This document shows positions 23,840 through 35,727 of a stretch of 64,000 nt of DNA, one piece after another. Where the stretch lies: positions 153,097,290 through 153,161,289 of the forward strand of contig NC_134834.1 in assembly GCF_004210375.1 (NCBI RefSeq), given 5' to 3'. How positions within the stretch are numbered: position 1 is the first letter of the stretch; each line of letters begins with the position of its first letter. The position numbers were made by a program, and so were the translations under genes. This stretch comes from Tachypleus tridentatus (lineage: Eukaryota > Arthropoda > Merostomata > Xiphosura > Limulidae). The notes below the pieces were generated by a model that made no database searches, had not been told where the DNA came from, and saw only the letters and a program-made list of their open reading frames with translations.

Positions 23840-25779
23840 AAAAAATACAGTTATTAGACTAAGAACATTTTTAGAATTCGAACATTACAAACCGTTTAAT
23901 TTCTGTGAATTAACTTCGGACTTTATCTTTCTACGAGGACATTAAATATTGTTATCGGTGAAAAACCTGCGTGTGATTCAAGCTAGCTAGCCGTCAAGAG
24001 AAGTGTACCTTTGTATCAACGTAGAGATAATTCGCTCTTCGTGAACATCGAGAAAAAATTCAGTTCCAGACCAGATAAAAACTCAGCTTGTAAGTTTGTA
24101 AAATTATTGTATATGAACGATTATTTGTGATAACCATTTGTAATAACCATTATTTTAAATTGTTTTGTTGTTTGTATATTAAAATATATTTGTGTTAAGA
24201 AAGAAAAATTGTGTGTATCAATCTTAATGGCAAATATCTTAAATTTAACACATATCGAGATTTAATTAAATTGTAAACTAGAATTAAAATTTCCGTCCGT
24301 TTGAAATTATAGTACGATATGCCCAAGATAAATTATAATCAGTAACACTATACACTGAAATCTTTTGAAGAAATAAAATACAAAAATAAAACACTATTTA
24401 ACCTCTTACAACCTTTACAAACGCAGTGATAAACTATTATGTAAAAGCTTGACATCAAGCTTTCTAGATATTCTTAAAAGATAATTTCCTTTGATGAGGA
24501 AAAATTAATGTAAAAACTCACACCTTACAATGCCCTATACTTATTTGACGAGAATCTTATAGTTTGTTCTATTCATGACCACAATGACTTTTTCAGGTAC
24601 ACAAAAGTCCTGTCAATCACTAATCCATCACAAAACACTGGAGATTTTGGCTCTATTATCGCCCTGTCGCAAAATGTAAATTTATATTTGATACTTCATG
24701 GTATGAGAAATTCACTTCTCGAGTATATAATAACTACTTTCTTTGTTATCACAGAAAATCCAAATTCTGGATTAGTAATTGCCACGTAGTGCAGAGGGAC
24801 TTTCTGGTCACAGACTATGAAGCTTTTAGGAATTAGTTTAATTTTGCATCTATATATTTTTATAAAGTCGTTTCCCACTATGCAATTTTTTAAACATCAT
24901 TTATTACACTTCATGAGACATAAACAATTTCCCAAGAGTAATAATAACTGTTTATTTTTTCTTGCTGGAACATTTTGTACACTTTCTTCTTGCACCACAC
25001 CCTTGTCTTTTCATCACATCTGTAGGTAGGCATCTTCCACTTTTTTTGCCAAATCAAGTCGAGCTACTGTAGTCATAGAATCTCTGTTGATCAGCAAAGC
25101 TTCCCATAAATAAACCAACGGACAGGCATTTTTTACACATTTAACTTCTTATTTCATTGATAGCATGTAGATCATTCTTAGCTAAGCATTGCTCTATAAA
25201 TGTAGTTAATCTCTGTACCTGATAACTGATTAATCCTTCATTGTTGCTTTAGTACTTGGGCTCAAAAACTCATGTATGGGGTATTGCCTTCTTAATGTCT
25301 TCACAGTTGTTGATTTCTCATAATTTTGGCTAGCATTGAAATTACAATATTAAAATGTCGCTTATAAAAAAATATGGTTTAGGTTAATCATATGTACTTA
25401 AGGAAAAAGAATTACGATAAATGTTTTGTCGTTCATTAAAATTTCTTTTAATTTTCTTCATTTCATTCAGTATACAGCAGTCTATAAGTTTGTAGTACAC
25501 TGAAAGTTTGAATATAGCAGTATCATACCACTTACACTTTAATTATTAGTATATAATATTTCCAGGAAATTATTTTAGATTCGCATGTACATTTTAGATG
25601 AAGTTGTCATCTATTACATTAACAAGGTGTACAAAAGATGTAAACAAACAATATTCTTCTTTAGATAAATGTTATGCTACAGTGGCCATTCCATGTAAAT
25701 ATATATATATATATATATATTTATTAGGAGTTGGAATTCTCTCTATTGAATATGATAATTTGAAATCATCTTTGGTATA
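23840..25779. other. No recognised gene
   Basis: The sequence is AT-rich. Minus-strand frames at 24696-24878 and around 24970-25130 (YRCDEKTRVWCKKKV, ARLDLAKKVEDAYLQ) look faintly coding and may be a decayed transposase, but I cannot name a family. A dinucleotide AT run lies at 25699-25720. Confidence 0.35.
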
Positions 25780-26702
25780 CACCCTTGTGAAAATTAATTG
25801 AAACAAGACAGAAAATAACGATTTTTTCAATTTTTTGCGTTTTATTTCTGACAATCCACAAATTACTAACAAATTAACACATGATATGACCTCCATTATT
25901 TTCAGAGTATCATTAATCCGCTTTGGCATCGAGTCCACGAGTTGACTGCAATTTTTACTCACTTTTGGATCGTGAAACCACACCTCAATCAGCTTATCTT
26001 TCGCAGTACAATCTTTTCCCCGCAGTCTTTCTTTATAAATCGCCCAAAGATTTTCAATAGGATTTAAGTCCGGAGAGTTTCCAGGCCCGTCCAGCACCTT
26101 TATTTGCATTGCAGTCATAAACTTCTTCACAAGTTTCGATGTGTGGCACTGAGCCAGATCTTGCTGAAAAATGCCAGATCCATCTGGAAATCTCTTTTTC
26201 AATTTTGGAATGACTCTTCTCTGCAAAACTTCGATGTACTGTGGTCCTCGCATCACACCTCCTACGATATGTAAGCCTCCGACACCATATAAGTTGAAAA
26301 AGCCCCAAAACATCTTCAAGGGATGTTTTACGAACTGTTTGATGTGAGATTCTCGAAGTTTCTTACCTGGAGATCTGCGAACATGCAGACTTCTTTGACC
26401 CTGTACGAAGAAATGAGTCTCGTCACTGAATAATACCTTCCTCCATTGTTCTTGCGTCCAGTTCTTGAATTTCGGACCCCATTGATACCATTTTTTCTTC
26501 ATTGAGTTGGTAAGAAGTTGTTTTTTGACTGGTCTCCTTGCCCTTCTAACGCAATTTCGAATAGCGTAATATTCCTCAAACTTTCGTCATATATCCCAAA
26601 AATATATCGACCATACTGCAAAACACAGCTAATGGCGCCGTCTGTGTGAAAAAATGACTATTAAAAGAAATCAGCGGGTTTCAATTAATTTGCACAAGGG
26701 TG
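25780..26702 (-). mobile_element. Tc1-like transposon, internally deleted, with both TIRs
   Basis: The left end CACCCTTGTGAAAATTAATT and the right end, read inverted, CACCCTTGTGCAAATTAATT differ at one base. TA flanks both sides (25778-25779 and 26703-26704). The length of 923 bp is well below the roughly 1.5-1.7 kb usual for Tc1 elements. The lost part is the N-terminal DNA-binding half of the transposase. The same terminal sequence occurs as an orphan at 23017-23042, so the family is multicopy. Confidence 0.9.
25858..26580 (-). pseudogene. Tc1 transposase, catalytic DDE domain only
   Basis: The DDE transposase cuts and rejoins the element at TA sites. The long minus frame, open from about 26575 with its first Met at 26502, shows NWTQEQWRKVLFSDETHF (first catalytic Asp), IFQQDLAQCHTS (second Asp; the family usually has QQDNAPCHT) and SPDLNPIENLWAI (catalytic Glu). 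The spacing is that of a DD34E enzyme. The catalytic triad is intact, but the paired-like helix-turn-helix that binds the TIRs is missing. Upstream only RRARRPVKKQLLT is left before a stop. At the C-terminus the natural stop is lost and the frame runs through the left TIR to 25672. Confidence 0.9.
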
Positions 26703-26704
26703 TA

Positions 26705-27539
26705 GAAAGCTAAGGATTGTTGAATATTGTACTAGGACCTCTTGTTTAACTTGAATGTGTGTAATTATATTATCTTTGCTTTAAACTTCTGTGTAGCGTG
26801 CATTATTCTTGCTTTTGCGTAGTTACAGTTTTACTCAGAGAGAAAACCTGACCTATAAGTAGACTTTCATTTACATAGTTACAAATAAAGCATTTGTTTT
26901 ATTTGTAACATAGGTACACTTGTTTTTACTGTCCTTACAACATGACCAATAGGTTTATTTTTCGTGTATCTTAAAAACTCAGTTGAGTTTGCGTATTTAG
27001 ATAATTGGGCGATCATCCCTGCTGGATGAGTGCTAGATCTTTAGCTTTTCGTTCCTCACGTTGAATGTCCATAATGCCAGTCACGATGAAATCCAAGTAA
27101 GACAAACTTCAAAAACTAGGTTTCGTGCTCGTAACCTTTAGTTTACACGCACCGTCAATATTTGGGCTACTCTTCTCTAATCGAATAGTACACCTACGGC
27201 CTAAGTGTAAAACGCGATTTTGCGGAAACGAGACGCATATCATGAGCCGTGGGATTCACGGTATATAGGCATAAACGTTATATTGTAAGACACTAAGATC
27301 CATAGGAGAAAAACTTAACTATAGAATATTTTCTGTTTAGGATTTCTGATTTTGAACTCCATTGCCACAGAGATACATATTCACGAAATGGACAAAAACA
27401 TGTTTATTTTATTTATCTTTATAAAATATGTGAGAAAGCTATGTGGTAGAAATCAGTGATGACGAAAAAACCAACCAATTTATAGAGAAAAATATATACC
27501 AAAAAACGACTGGTTTGGGTTGAGAAAATTATATGTAAA
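26705..27539. other. No recognised feature
   Basis: Non-coding AT-rich DNA with a few CpG-bearing stretches (27130-27260). I see no exon or repeat. Confidence 0.4.
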
Positions 27540-27578
27540 GGACCGAACAACGTTTCGACCTTCTTTGGCCATCGTCAG
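27540..27578 (-). ncRNA. Hammerhead-ribozyme-like motif, probably from a Penelope-like element
   Basis: On the minus strand the order is CTGACGA, a short GC stem (GGCC / GGTC) closed by AAAGAA, then GAAAC, a short hairpin and GGTC. CTGANGA and GAAA are the two invariant boxes of the hammerhead core, and cleavage would follow GTC. Penelope-like retroelements are known to carry such ribozymes in their terminal repeats. No RT of that type is visible nearby. Stem III is weak here, so activity is uncertain. Confidence 0.4.
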
Positions 27579-27599
27579 CTACTTGAATCATCATATCAA

Positions 27600-29130
27600 C
27601 CATCCAAAAAATAAAATTCTCCTTCTTAGTTTTAACTAACTTAAAATAAGATATGTATGTAGATATATATATATATATATTCAACAGTCACAACTCTAAA
27701 CCAAATATAATTTTGCAAAAAAAAGAGACTCCAGCTAAACTTCCAAAGCTTAAACTAATTATATCTATACTCATTCAACTTTGTATTTCCAACATTATAC
27801 AACTGCTAAAATACAAAAGCTCATATAAAAATCATCTAGAAACCTAACATTTTTGAACATCAGAATGAAATTTCTCTAAATAGTCTTTGCTGCAGTACTT
27901 CAAGTAAGTATTGGCTTGACTGCTACATATTTAAAATAAATTTATTTTTTGAATTAAAAATTCCTAAAAGCAGAACCCTATGCTTTTCCTTACAGTTAAA
28001 AATTTCATCAGCAATAGATTCTTGTATCAAAATGTATCTTATTTTTCACAAAACTAATGAGGCTATAACAAATTTCCATAACCAAGTTCAATAATTTTAT
28101 GCTACTCAATGTAAAAACTAGGCTTTAATGTTATGCTTTAAGAAATGTCAAGGTTCTGATAGATGATTGAAAACACATTCAGAAAATGTAGGGTTTTCAC
28201 AGTAAATTTAAACATATTAGTGCACAAAACTCTATCCAAATCATTAACAAACAAACAAATGTCCTCAATAATAAATACCAGCAGGACTCATTAGTCATAT
28301 TAACTCACTTGGAAAATTTCACATTGATCATTGTGGCTATTTATTGAATAGTGACTGACGTAATACAGTCACTTTTCTCTTTTCTTTCACTTGTAAGTTC
28401 TTAGAAATGCTATCATTTCTACACTTGAAGACTCCTGAGCAGAAAATGATAAAATCTGTGCCATCACTTATCATGTCACACAGTGGTGCAGTGTTTCCTA
28501 CGTCTTAGACTGGATTCTTTTTATCACCAAATTGATGAGGTATTAATGGGATCGAAATGAGCTCTGAGCTTAGCTAATGTTTTCCTGTGTTGTCATGAAA
28601 AATTGTAGTTACAATTGATCATTTCAAATCAGTTCTTTATAGAAAATGTAATTAATTAGTGAGAAATGTTGGATTTGCTTAAAGCAGATATCACTACTCA
28701 CATGACTAGTCATTATCATTCACGATAGAGGAGGCTATAATTTCAAAATATCACACATCCTACCAATAAAGGACACTGTTGTTGTGTACATGGTTGAACA
28801 ACATGATGGATTAGAACAATATATTCTGTAAGCAGAGCTGGTATTATCTCTGGGAAGCAATAAAGAAACAAAGACAGCTGGAACAAAAATGAACTACCAG
28901 TTTTCTGGACCATATATTATGCTATGCGAAAACTGCATAAAATAAGAATAAACAAAAACACTGCATAATACATTGTTCATCTGCACTCGTCTAGACATTC
29001 AACAGTTTGTTAATCAGAAGATTGATACTTTAGAAAAATGTATTTGTGAGTTATTTGAGCAGAAAGCTACACAATAGATATCTGCACTCTGTTCCTTACT
29101 AGGAGAAATTCTGAGATTCTAGCTTGGCTT
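27600..29130. other. No recognised feature
   Basis: AT-rich DNA with a TA dinucleotide run at about 27664-27680. No gene, splice-flanked exon or named repeat is seen. Confidence 0.4.
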
Positions 29131-29369
29131 GGTTTATTTTGAAGTTCGCGAAAAGTTACACAGGGGTTATCTGCACTAGCCATCCATAATTTAGCAGTGT
29201 AAGATTAGAGAGAAGGCAGCCAGTTATCACCACCTATCTCCAACTCTTTCGGTACTCTTTTACCAACGAATAGTGGGATTGACTGCACATTATAACGCTC
29301 TCACGGCTGAAATGGCGAGCATATTTAGTGTGACACGGATTTGAACCCACGACCCTCGGATTACGAGTC
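29131..29369 (-). mobile_element. tRNA-Thr-like SINE, head truncated
   Basis: The tail and body of the main SINE family run from TTTTGAAGTTCGCG at the left through the inverted B box TTTGAACCCACG to GATTACGAGTC. It stops within the anticodon arm, so the 5' part of the tRNA head is missing. Confidence 0.85.
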
Positions 29370-31990
29370 TCCAAATTCCAGTATTATGTTTCCATAAACC
29401 AATTGCTGGCCGAAGAGTGAACATTTAGAGAAAATAGAAAACGTTATTGTTCTCTTAAAGCAGTCATAGATGGTAAAGTATAAGCCTACAGTGGCTTTTG
29501 CATAAGCACATATTCTGAGGTTTCCATTCGGCAAATAACTGCCTCGCCGCTGGTTCTGCTTTTGCAGGTCATGAGATATAGTCCTTGTAATATATTTTTA
29601 TCTCAATAAAAATGGTAGTTAATGACTCCATAGCTATCTTATTTTCTCTTATAAAGTACATTTTGCCCCAAAACTATTTCATAACTTAAACTGTCAGTAA
29701 AATGTCTCGACACTGTGTCCATTTATGTTTTTGATTGAATTGATTTTGTACAGAGATCAATTATAAATCTTTTTCAGGAAGAGGGAAGTAACATTCCATA
29801 ATTAAATATAATGCAGCAGGAAAGAGCCCAAAATGTACTGATTTCACAATATCAAATGTTGCCGATGAATAATATAGCTCGGCGGCAAGTAGTGAATTAA
29901 ATGATAAGTTTTAGCTATATATTTATTTTTAGTAAGTTAAGCAACTTTTCTATTGAATAATTTAAAGCCATGAGTTAGTAACATCAATACTACATATTTT
30001 TCATATTGTTTATAATATAGGTTCACCATGATGAAGAAAAGACAATTAAAAACGCCACATATTTAACATAAATCTAACACTATCAAAAGCGTTGTTTTGT
30101 CTCTTTGATTTATTTTCATCCAGGGTTACTGATGAGGGGTGGAATTTCCCAAAACTTGTATAACTCAGTAGAAGCTGATTAACTAAATGATAGATTGGAA
30201 TTCATATTTGTTTTAAGTGTCTCATATAGTTTGTCCACTGAATAGAAGAATACAGTAGTAGTATTAATGCCATCTAATACTTAAATTGCACATGAACATG
30301 TATAAAATGTATACAGTTTCTGTTTGGATGTGGTTGCAAGAGAGGGAGACGTTTGCAATGTATGTTTCTCAAACAGACTGTACTACCAAGGCACTCACAT
30401 TTCATCAAATTTGAGCCCAGCCAAAAGCTCAACAACCACTCACATGTCTAGGTGCTGTAGTGCAACCACACTGGTATCCAATGAATTGGCAGGACTATTA
30501 CAGTTTTCTTATGGCTTATTTGTCACAGCCTACATGAAGTACATTTTCACCTGGACACCATCCTAAAACGCTTTCAAGACAAAGTGCCAGACCTGCTCAC
30601 CATCATTTGTCAAACTACCCATCGACCAAAAAAGCTACACACACTACCTCTACAATAGTTCAGAGTCGATCTACCAGCAATTCCATCTATCACTATATAC
30701 TTGACAGTGTTTTGGTTCTAGTTACGAAAGCAGCATTATTACTAAATGGCAACCAAATTGGACTATCGGCCTGGGCCGTGTACAAACGTAGAGAAAACTG
30801 ACTGCACCTGAACTCAACATTACATTCCCAGTTGTAAGAAGAAGCTCATCAACTGCAGAAAGAATTAGCCCATACCAGGTAAGCCTCGGCCTGTGCCCAA
30901 GAAATGACCAGGGACAACATGGTAACGAGTAGGCAATATACCACACTTCTAGAAGATCTGCTATTGAGGTTAAGGTAAGGGCTATAGAAGGAAGATCCCA
31001 TTGCTGCTGTTGATTTAGGTGTATATTTTGTACGTATGTATTTTATTTTCTAAAATTATGAATTGTACATATCATATATTATATATGTGTGTGTGTGCAA
31101 TTCTCGTTCATTTCAATATTTGTAAAGCTATATACATTTAAATAATTCTGATGCACTGTATTTTGCATTTTAATCTGATTTATGTTGAATTGTTTATTTC
31201 TCATTTTAATTATTTGTCTTGTGTTACTATAAATGACGTGATGTTTTATAAAAGGGTTTTATTTAACTTCATTGTGTATTTTATGTTACTAAAGCGTCTT
31301 GCTTATTTTTATTATTGAAAGGGTTATGCCAAGTTTAAACAACATGTGGTTAACTGTGGATGTGCTTGAATGATCTGATTTTGTATTTTAATATAAGTCT
31401 CAAATGACTTAATTGATATGTATATATAATTTTGTAGTTCAAGACTTCATTATGTGCCAATAAATTATTGTGATTTGATTTTGTTTTGTTTGCGTAGAAC
31501 AAAGTGTGGTTTATTATAATGTATAATTATTGTAATTCGAGATACCTTGTGATAATAATATTTGAAGTTTATTGACTGTCTTTGCTTTAAGGTATCTTAA
31601 TTTTATCAGTTATATTTTTAAAGCTTCTTTTTGGCTTGTGTTATATGTTGTACAATTAAGTTTGTGATTTGTTAAAATAAATTTATTTTCTATTTGGTGT
31701 TTTACACCAGTAGAAATGTCAGTCCAGCATTTAAACAAGTGTATGTGTGGTGTTAAAAATAGTTAATTAATATGTATTTCATAATATGTTCAGTTTATTT
31801 ATTTCGTTCTCACGAACTCAGTCAAAATAAGAGAACCACAAATTATCTCACATTAGTTTTTTTCGAACCTCTTGTTATTCAGTGGACCTATTCTATCCTC
31901 TCTCAGGATAATCAGTTTGACCTAAATTTATCGCACAAATTTAGATTAAAGATTAAAGAAAACAAAAGGTTACAGACCTTATCAATATAA
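29370..31990. other. No recognised feature; one GC-richer patch
   Basis: The patch at 30320-30980 is less AT-rich and has short open frames (30324-30566 and 30607-30801, plus) without a recognisable domain. The rest is T-rich non-coding DNA with a short TG run near 31085. Confidence 0.35.
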
Positions 31991-32025
31991 GTGTGTAGTT
32001 GATGAAGAAAACACGATCAAAATAA

Positions 32026-32460
32026 GAACACATATGAAGAAAATGACAGTTTAGAAGAGATTGATTTATCTCGTGATGACGATGAAGAAATACTACAGAC
32101 AAAATCGAAACTCCAGAATCAGAAAAAAAGACAATGTTGTATTAGGTGATGAAGTAATAACAGAAAAAAAATCCCATTTAGTCGTAGCAGTACCGAAGGT
32201 AGTGCCACAGTAAATGAGAATTATGCCCCAAATATCCCAGTGACATCAGAAGTTGGGATAATGACCCATGACTATAACATTACCTCACGTGGTTCTATAT
32301 CAACTCAACCTAAAGTGACCCCTACAACTAAGAGGAAATGAGTGAAGTTCGATCCTCAAGTAGTTGTATACAAACCCCAAAATGACGTAAACAGGGTAAA
32401 TACTGCATCTCGTAAAGAAAGTGTAATCGATGATTTCAATAACACAATAAACTAATTACG
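32026..32460 (+). pseudogene. Coding-like relic, acidic then basic, unidentified
   Basis: Shifting plus frames give YEENDSLEEIDLSRDDDEE followed by a Lys/Gln stretch. Then comes a longer Thr/Ser/Lys-rich piece ending in VKFDPQVVVYKPQNDVN and a stop near 32455. The composition looks like a decayed retroelement structural protein or tail. Its plus orientation matches the envelope-like relic at 34200-34560. No family assignment is possible. Confidence 0.25.
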
Positions 32461-32989
32461 ATGTTGTAATTAAATAGGATAAGTTATGTAGATGTATATA
32501 GTCAATGTTATGTTATATATATATATATATATAAATAAAACATGATAATCATGTGTATCATTAGTAGATGTATTTATAGTTTTACGAGGATTCTTATGTT
32601 ACTGATGATATAAATCAGGAATGGACAAAATGTTAGTGTTGTTTTAGTGAATAACAAGGTAGGTATTTTTTGTCTAAAAAGGTAATTTTATATTAGCCAG
32701 AGATAAATGGATAATTGTTAAAGATACACTTTTTTCCACAATACGATCGGTTACACTATGTAATACAAATTTTGTTCCTTGAATAGTATGTGTTATTTCT
32801 CAATTGCTTATATTGTAAAAGTACAAAAAATGGCCATTATTCCCTTTAAACTTTGCTTTCGTGACCTGGATAATGAAATTTAGAAATTAACCTATTTTCT
32901 ATGTATAAACGGGCAAATTTGTACATTTTCATTTACATAAGGTCTGAATAAAACATATGAATGAAGATTTACATGTATTTATACAAAAA

Positions 32990-33700
32990 TTATAGAAAAA
33001 TGTTTGGAAGTGAATAGTTTTTGAGATGGCTGCTTTCTCTCTGGCGGAGTGGGTACAGGGAGCTTAAGACAGTGTGGCACCGGAGCGGTGAATGATGTAA
33101 GGTCAGGATACATTATCGCAGATGCATTATTGCTAGCCCGCCTTTTGGAAGGGTCCACCATGCAGACGTAGTAATTGCTTGAGTGGTCAGTGGGTTCAAG
33201 CCAATTTTTGAAATAAGGAACTTCATGGCTCTCTTTTCCCTTCTGTACCATTCTGCAAAGAGCACAATAAAATTGTTATTATGAAGAATAAAGTTGTTTC
33301 ATCCACTAGTTGTGTAAGAAGTTCATGCAAAATATTTTATATGTGATATTTTTTCTATACTATTCGAAATTTAAAAAAATAAATTAAAAGATACTTAAAA
33401 TTTAAAGGTCTAAAATTTGTATTGTATAAAATCTTACTATTCAAGCAAGCAAAAATTGTCCGTCTTACCTTCTAGAGTTATTTTGCAGTGCTCGCAGGTA
33501 AAATGAGGTGCCCATGGTTTGTCTTGATACCCGACAGACATGCCGAAATATACCTTATAGGCTTCACACATTTCAGCAAATGCTGTCACAGAGTACTTTC
33601 TCGCTCTTTTATTGATATATTGGCCACAAACATAGCGAATGCACCTGGAGAATGCTTCCAGCTTCTTGATGTCAACTCTGATAAAATCTATGTGTTCACT
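32990..33700 (-). pseudogene. Two-exon fragment of a repetitive Cys-rich invertebrate gene family
   Basis: On the minus strand the upstream exon (33469 to about 33700) reads through KLEAFSRCIRYVCGQYINKR, a MCEAYKVYFGMSVG block and DKPWAPHFTCEHCKITLE. It ends at a donor, AAG then GTAAGA. The next exon starts after TTTGCAG at 33252 with WYRREKRAMKF, then frameshifts into EPTDHSSNYYVCMVDPSKRR and PVPTPPERKQPSQK. The implied intron is 33253-33468. This arrangement (WAPH..C..C, then a REPTDHS..CYFC block, then a Pro-rich PVP linker) recurs in many uncharacterised invertebrate proteins that look transposon-derived. Here the protein stops after the Pro-rich linker and one frameshift is present. The function is unknown to me. 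Confidence 0.55.
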
Positions 33701-33718
33701 TAGGCAACTAGAACTCTA

Positions 33719-33880
33719 GAATATTCTAAAAGACTCTTGAGAATTATCATAAGTGCTACAACTTTCTAGAAAATTCTTGTTAGTTCTACAACATTCCAGA
33801 AAGTTCTTGAAAATTCTTATAAGTTTGAAAAAATTCTCTATCAGTTACGCAGCGCTTAATCTACCTGGAATGTTCTGGAA
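33719..33880. promoter_or_regulatory. Cluster of heat shock elements
   Basis: Four arrays of alternating GAA and TTC triplets occur, each triplet separated by exactly 2 bp. They are two units at 33719-33726, three at 33764-33776, five at 33794-33816, and three at 33868-33880 (GAATGTTCTGGAA). This is the binding pattern of heat shock factor trimers. The cluster begins about 20 bp upstream (minus sense) of the two-exon fragment and about 320 bp upstream (plus sense) of the envelope-like relic. It could be a promoter of the former or part of a retroelement LTR. Confidence 0.65.
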
Positions 33881-34199
33881 AATGAGTAAATTTCAAAATT
33901 TTGTTACCCAGGTCACAAAAGCAAGGTTTGAAGAGAAAAACAAGTCTTTTTTCCCCATTTACTTTAGGTATAAGCAATTGGGAAATAACAATTTCTGCCT
34001 AGGAACAAGAAAAAGTAAAAATTTTGTTACACAGTGTTATTAGTACGCTTACAAGAAGAGTTAATAACGTTTGAGAAATCGTTTGACGTAAATACCTTAG
34101 TTTTGACGCAAAAGGTTCAAAAGCTATGCTTATATCATATGAAACTTTAGGGAACAACTATCTTATAAGAAGGACTAATTAAACATTATAAATCGTTAG

Positions 34200-34560
34200 T
34201 TATACAATACCATGACAAGATAGGTGTGTGAGTTATTATTGAAATTAAACAATATTAATGAAAACGAATCAATATCAGATCGAACTCTACAGAAACTAGA
34301 CTTATTAAATACGGGTGGAAGAGTTTTGAAGTTTTTATTCAGAACTGCTACCACCGAAGACTTATGTGAATTAAACGAGAAGGTAGAACGATAGAAACAG
34401 GTATCAAAAGAAATGGCTAATTTGATAGGTGAACAGACAACTATAATGAATTCATTAAACCAGACTATTGAATTTCACGACCAATATGTGAAGAACTTGT
34501 CTTTGGCTTTAGTGAACATTAACATTGCATTAATACACCATAGTCAGACAAATTGAATTA
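34200..34560 (+). pseudogene. Envelope fusion-protein-like relic (errantivirus/baculovirus-F type)
   Basis: The plus frame contains LNTGGRVLKFLFRTATTEDL followed by a heptad-like stretch rich in Leu, Ile, Asn and Gln (about 34370-34550). This resembles the region just after the cleavage site in insect errantivirus envelopes and baculovirus F proteins. There a G..LK.LFGTAT block precedes a coiled coil. A stop interrupts the coiled-coil part and the frame ends near 34556. No receptor-binding half, transmembrane segment, pol gene or LTR could be tied to it, so it is a dead fragment of an old retrovirus-like element. Confidence 0.45.
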
Positions 34561-34804
34561 CACAAAGCACGAATTTAAATCTTCGTTTTTAACACCAGAA
34601 TTCAGAATAACTAAAAACAGTTATTTCTTACTGTTGCAAGTAGCAGGACAGAGTCAGTTAAGTTCGTACAAGCATTTTATGTAGCTGCAGGTAGAAAATT
34701 GAGTTCATTCTTTCTGTCTCCAAATAAATTAGAAAGAATGTTTGATACAATTGAAAAAGTATTGAGTGAAGAGAACCATTGACACCTGGACTGGTGAACG
34801 AGTA

Positions 34805-35102
34805 TTTGTTTGTTTGTTTGTTTGTTTGTTTGTTTGTTTTGGAATTTCGCACAAAACAACTCGAAAGCTATCTGTGCTAGCCGTCCCTAATTTAGCAGTG
34901 TAAGACTAGAGGGAAGGCAGCTAGTCATCACCACCCACCGCCAACTCTTGGGCTACTCTTTACCAACGAATAGTGGGATTGACCGTCACATTATAACGCC
35001 CTCACGGCTGGAAGGGAGAGCATGTTTGGCGCGACTCGGGCGCGAACCCGCGACCCTCAGATTACGAAGCGCACGCCTAACGCGCTAGGCCATGCCAGAC
35101 CT
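34805..35102 (-). mobile_element. tRNA-Thr-like SINE with (TTTG)n tail
   Basis: This is full length. The TTTG repeat tail (34805-34840) is at the left, followed by the core and the inverted tRNA-like head at the right (GCGCGAACCCGCGACCCTCA, ending AGGCCATGCCAGACCT). It is one of the best preserved copies. No clear target duplication is visible. Confidence 0.9.
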
Positions 35103-35727
35103 AGAGCGACCTGTGTCAAGACATCCGTGAACATTATTCCAAGATCTACATAAAAGGAAAGAAGAAGGCGCGAATTTTGAATCAACGAATGGGCCTTCCA
35201 CAAGTGAATCTGGATGGTTATGGTTGTCCTCCATACAGACAATTGGACTTTTCAAAAAGAATTCTCTGTGTATAACATTGGCACCTTCGTAAACATTGTG
35301 TCAAATGGAAGGCATGCGCCATTTATTTTGGATCATCCATCGCGAGTGACGCACCTTCTTATACTTCCAAACATAATTCTGAATAAGATTATTAATGAAA
35401 GTGTATTTAGAATATTTACATCTAACAATGTAAAATCATTATATTTGGCTAATATATGCTACATCACATGTATACTAAATTTATCGTACGATTATATAAT
35501 ACATACATATATATATACATTATAATGATTTAATTATATGTTATTAATTAGTATATTATTTATTATATACAATCAGTTTAGAATATTTTGCTAACGTGAG
35601 GATTGTTTAAGCAAATCAGTAAATAATGTTTATTGTAAACATTGATTAACAAAAAGAGTAAGAAATTAAAGAAAATTTAGATTTTTAAGGGTGGTATACA
35701 CACGTGGAGAAATGGCATAAGAAGGAT

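Noticed and set aside
23247-24348. Possible solo LTR starting TGTAACGG and ending AGTAACA
   Set aside because: No target duplication and no second copy in the window. The ends were chosen by eye only.
24696-25130. Possible piggyBac-type C-terminal Cys motif on the minus strand
   Set aside because: YRCDEKTRVWC is suggestive, but no catalytic blocks or terminal repeats were found and the frames do not join.
30320-30980. GC-richer patch as a possible exon or retroelement gene
   Set aside because: Short frames only, no motif in any frame, and no convincing splice pair.
34658-34859. Minus-strand frames with a repeated Asn-Lys-Gln-Thr motif
   Set aside because: This is the translated (TTTG)n tail of the SINE at 34805-35102.
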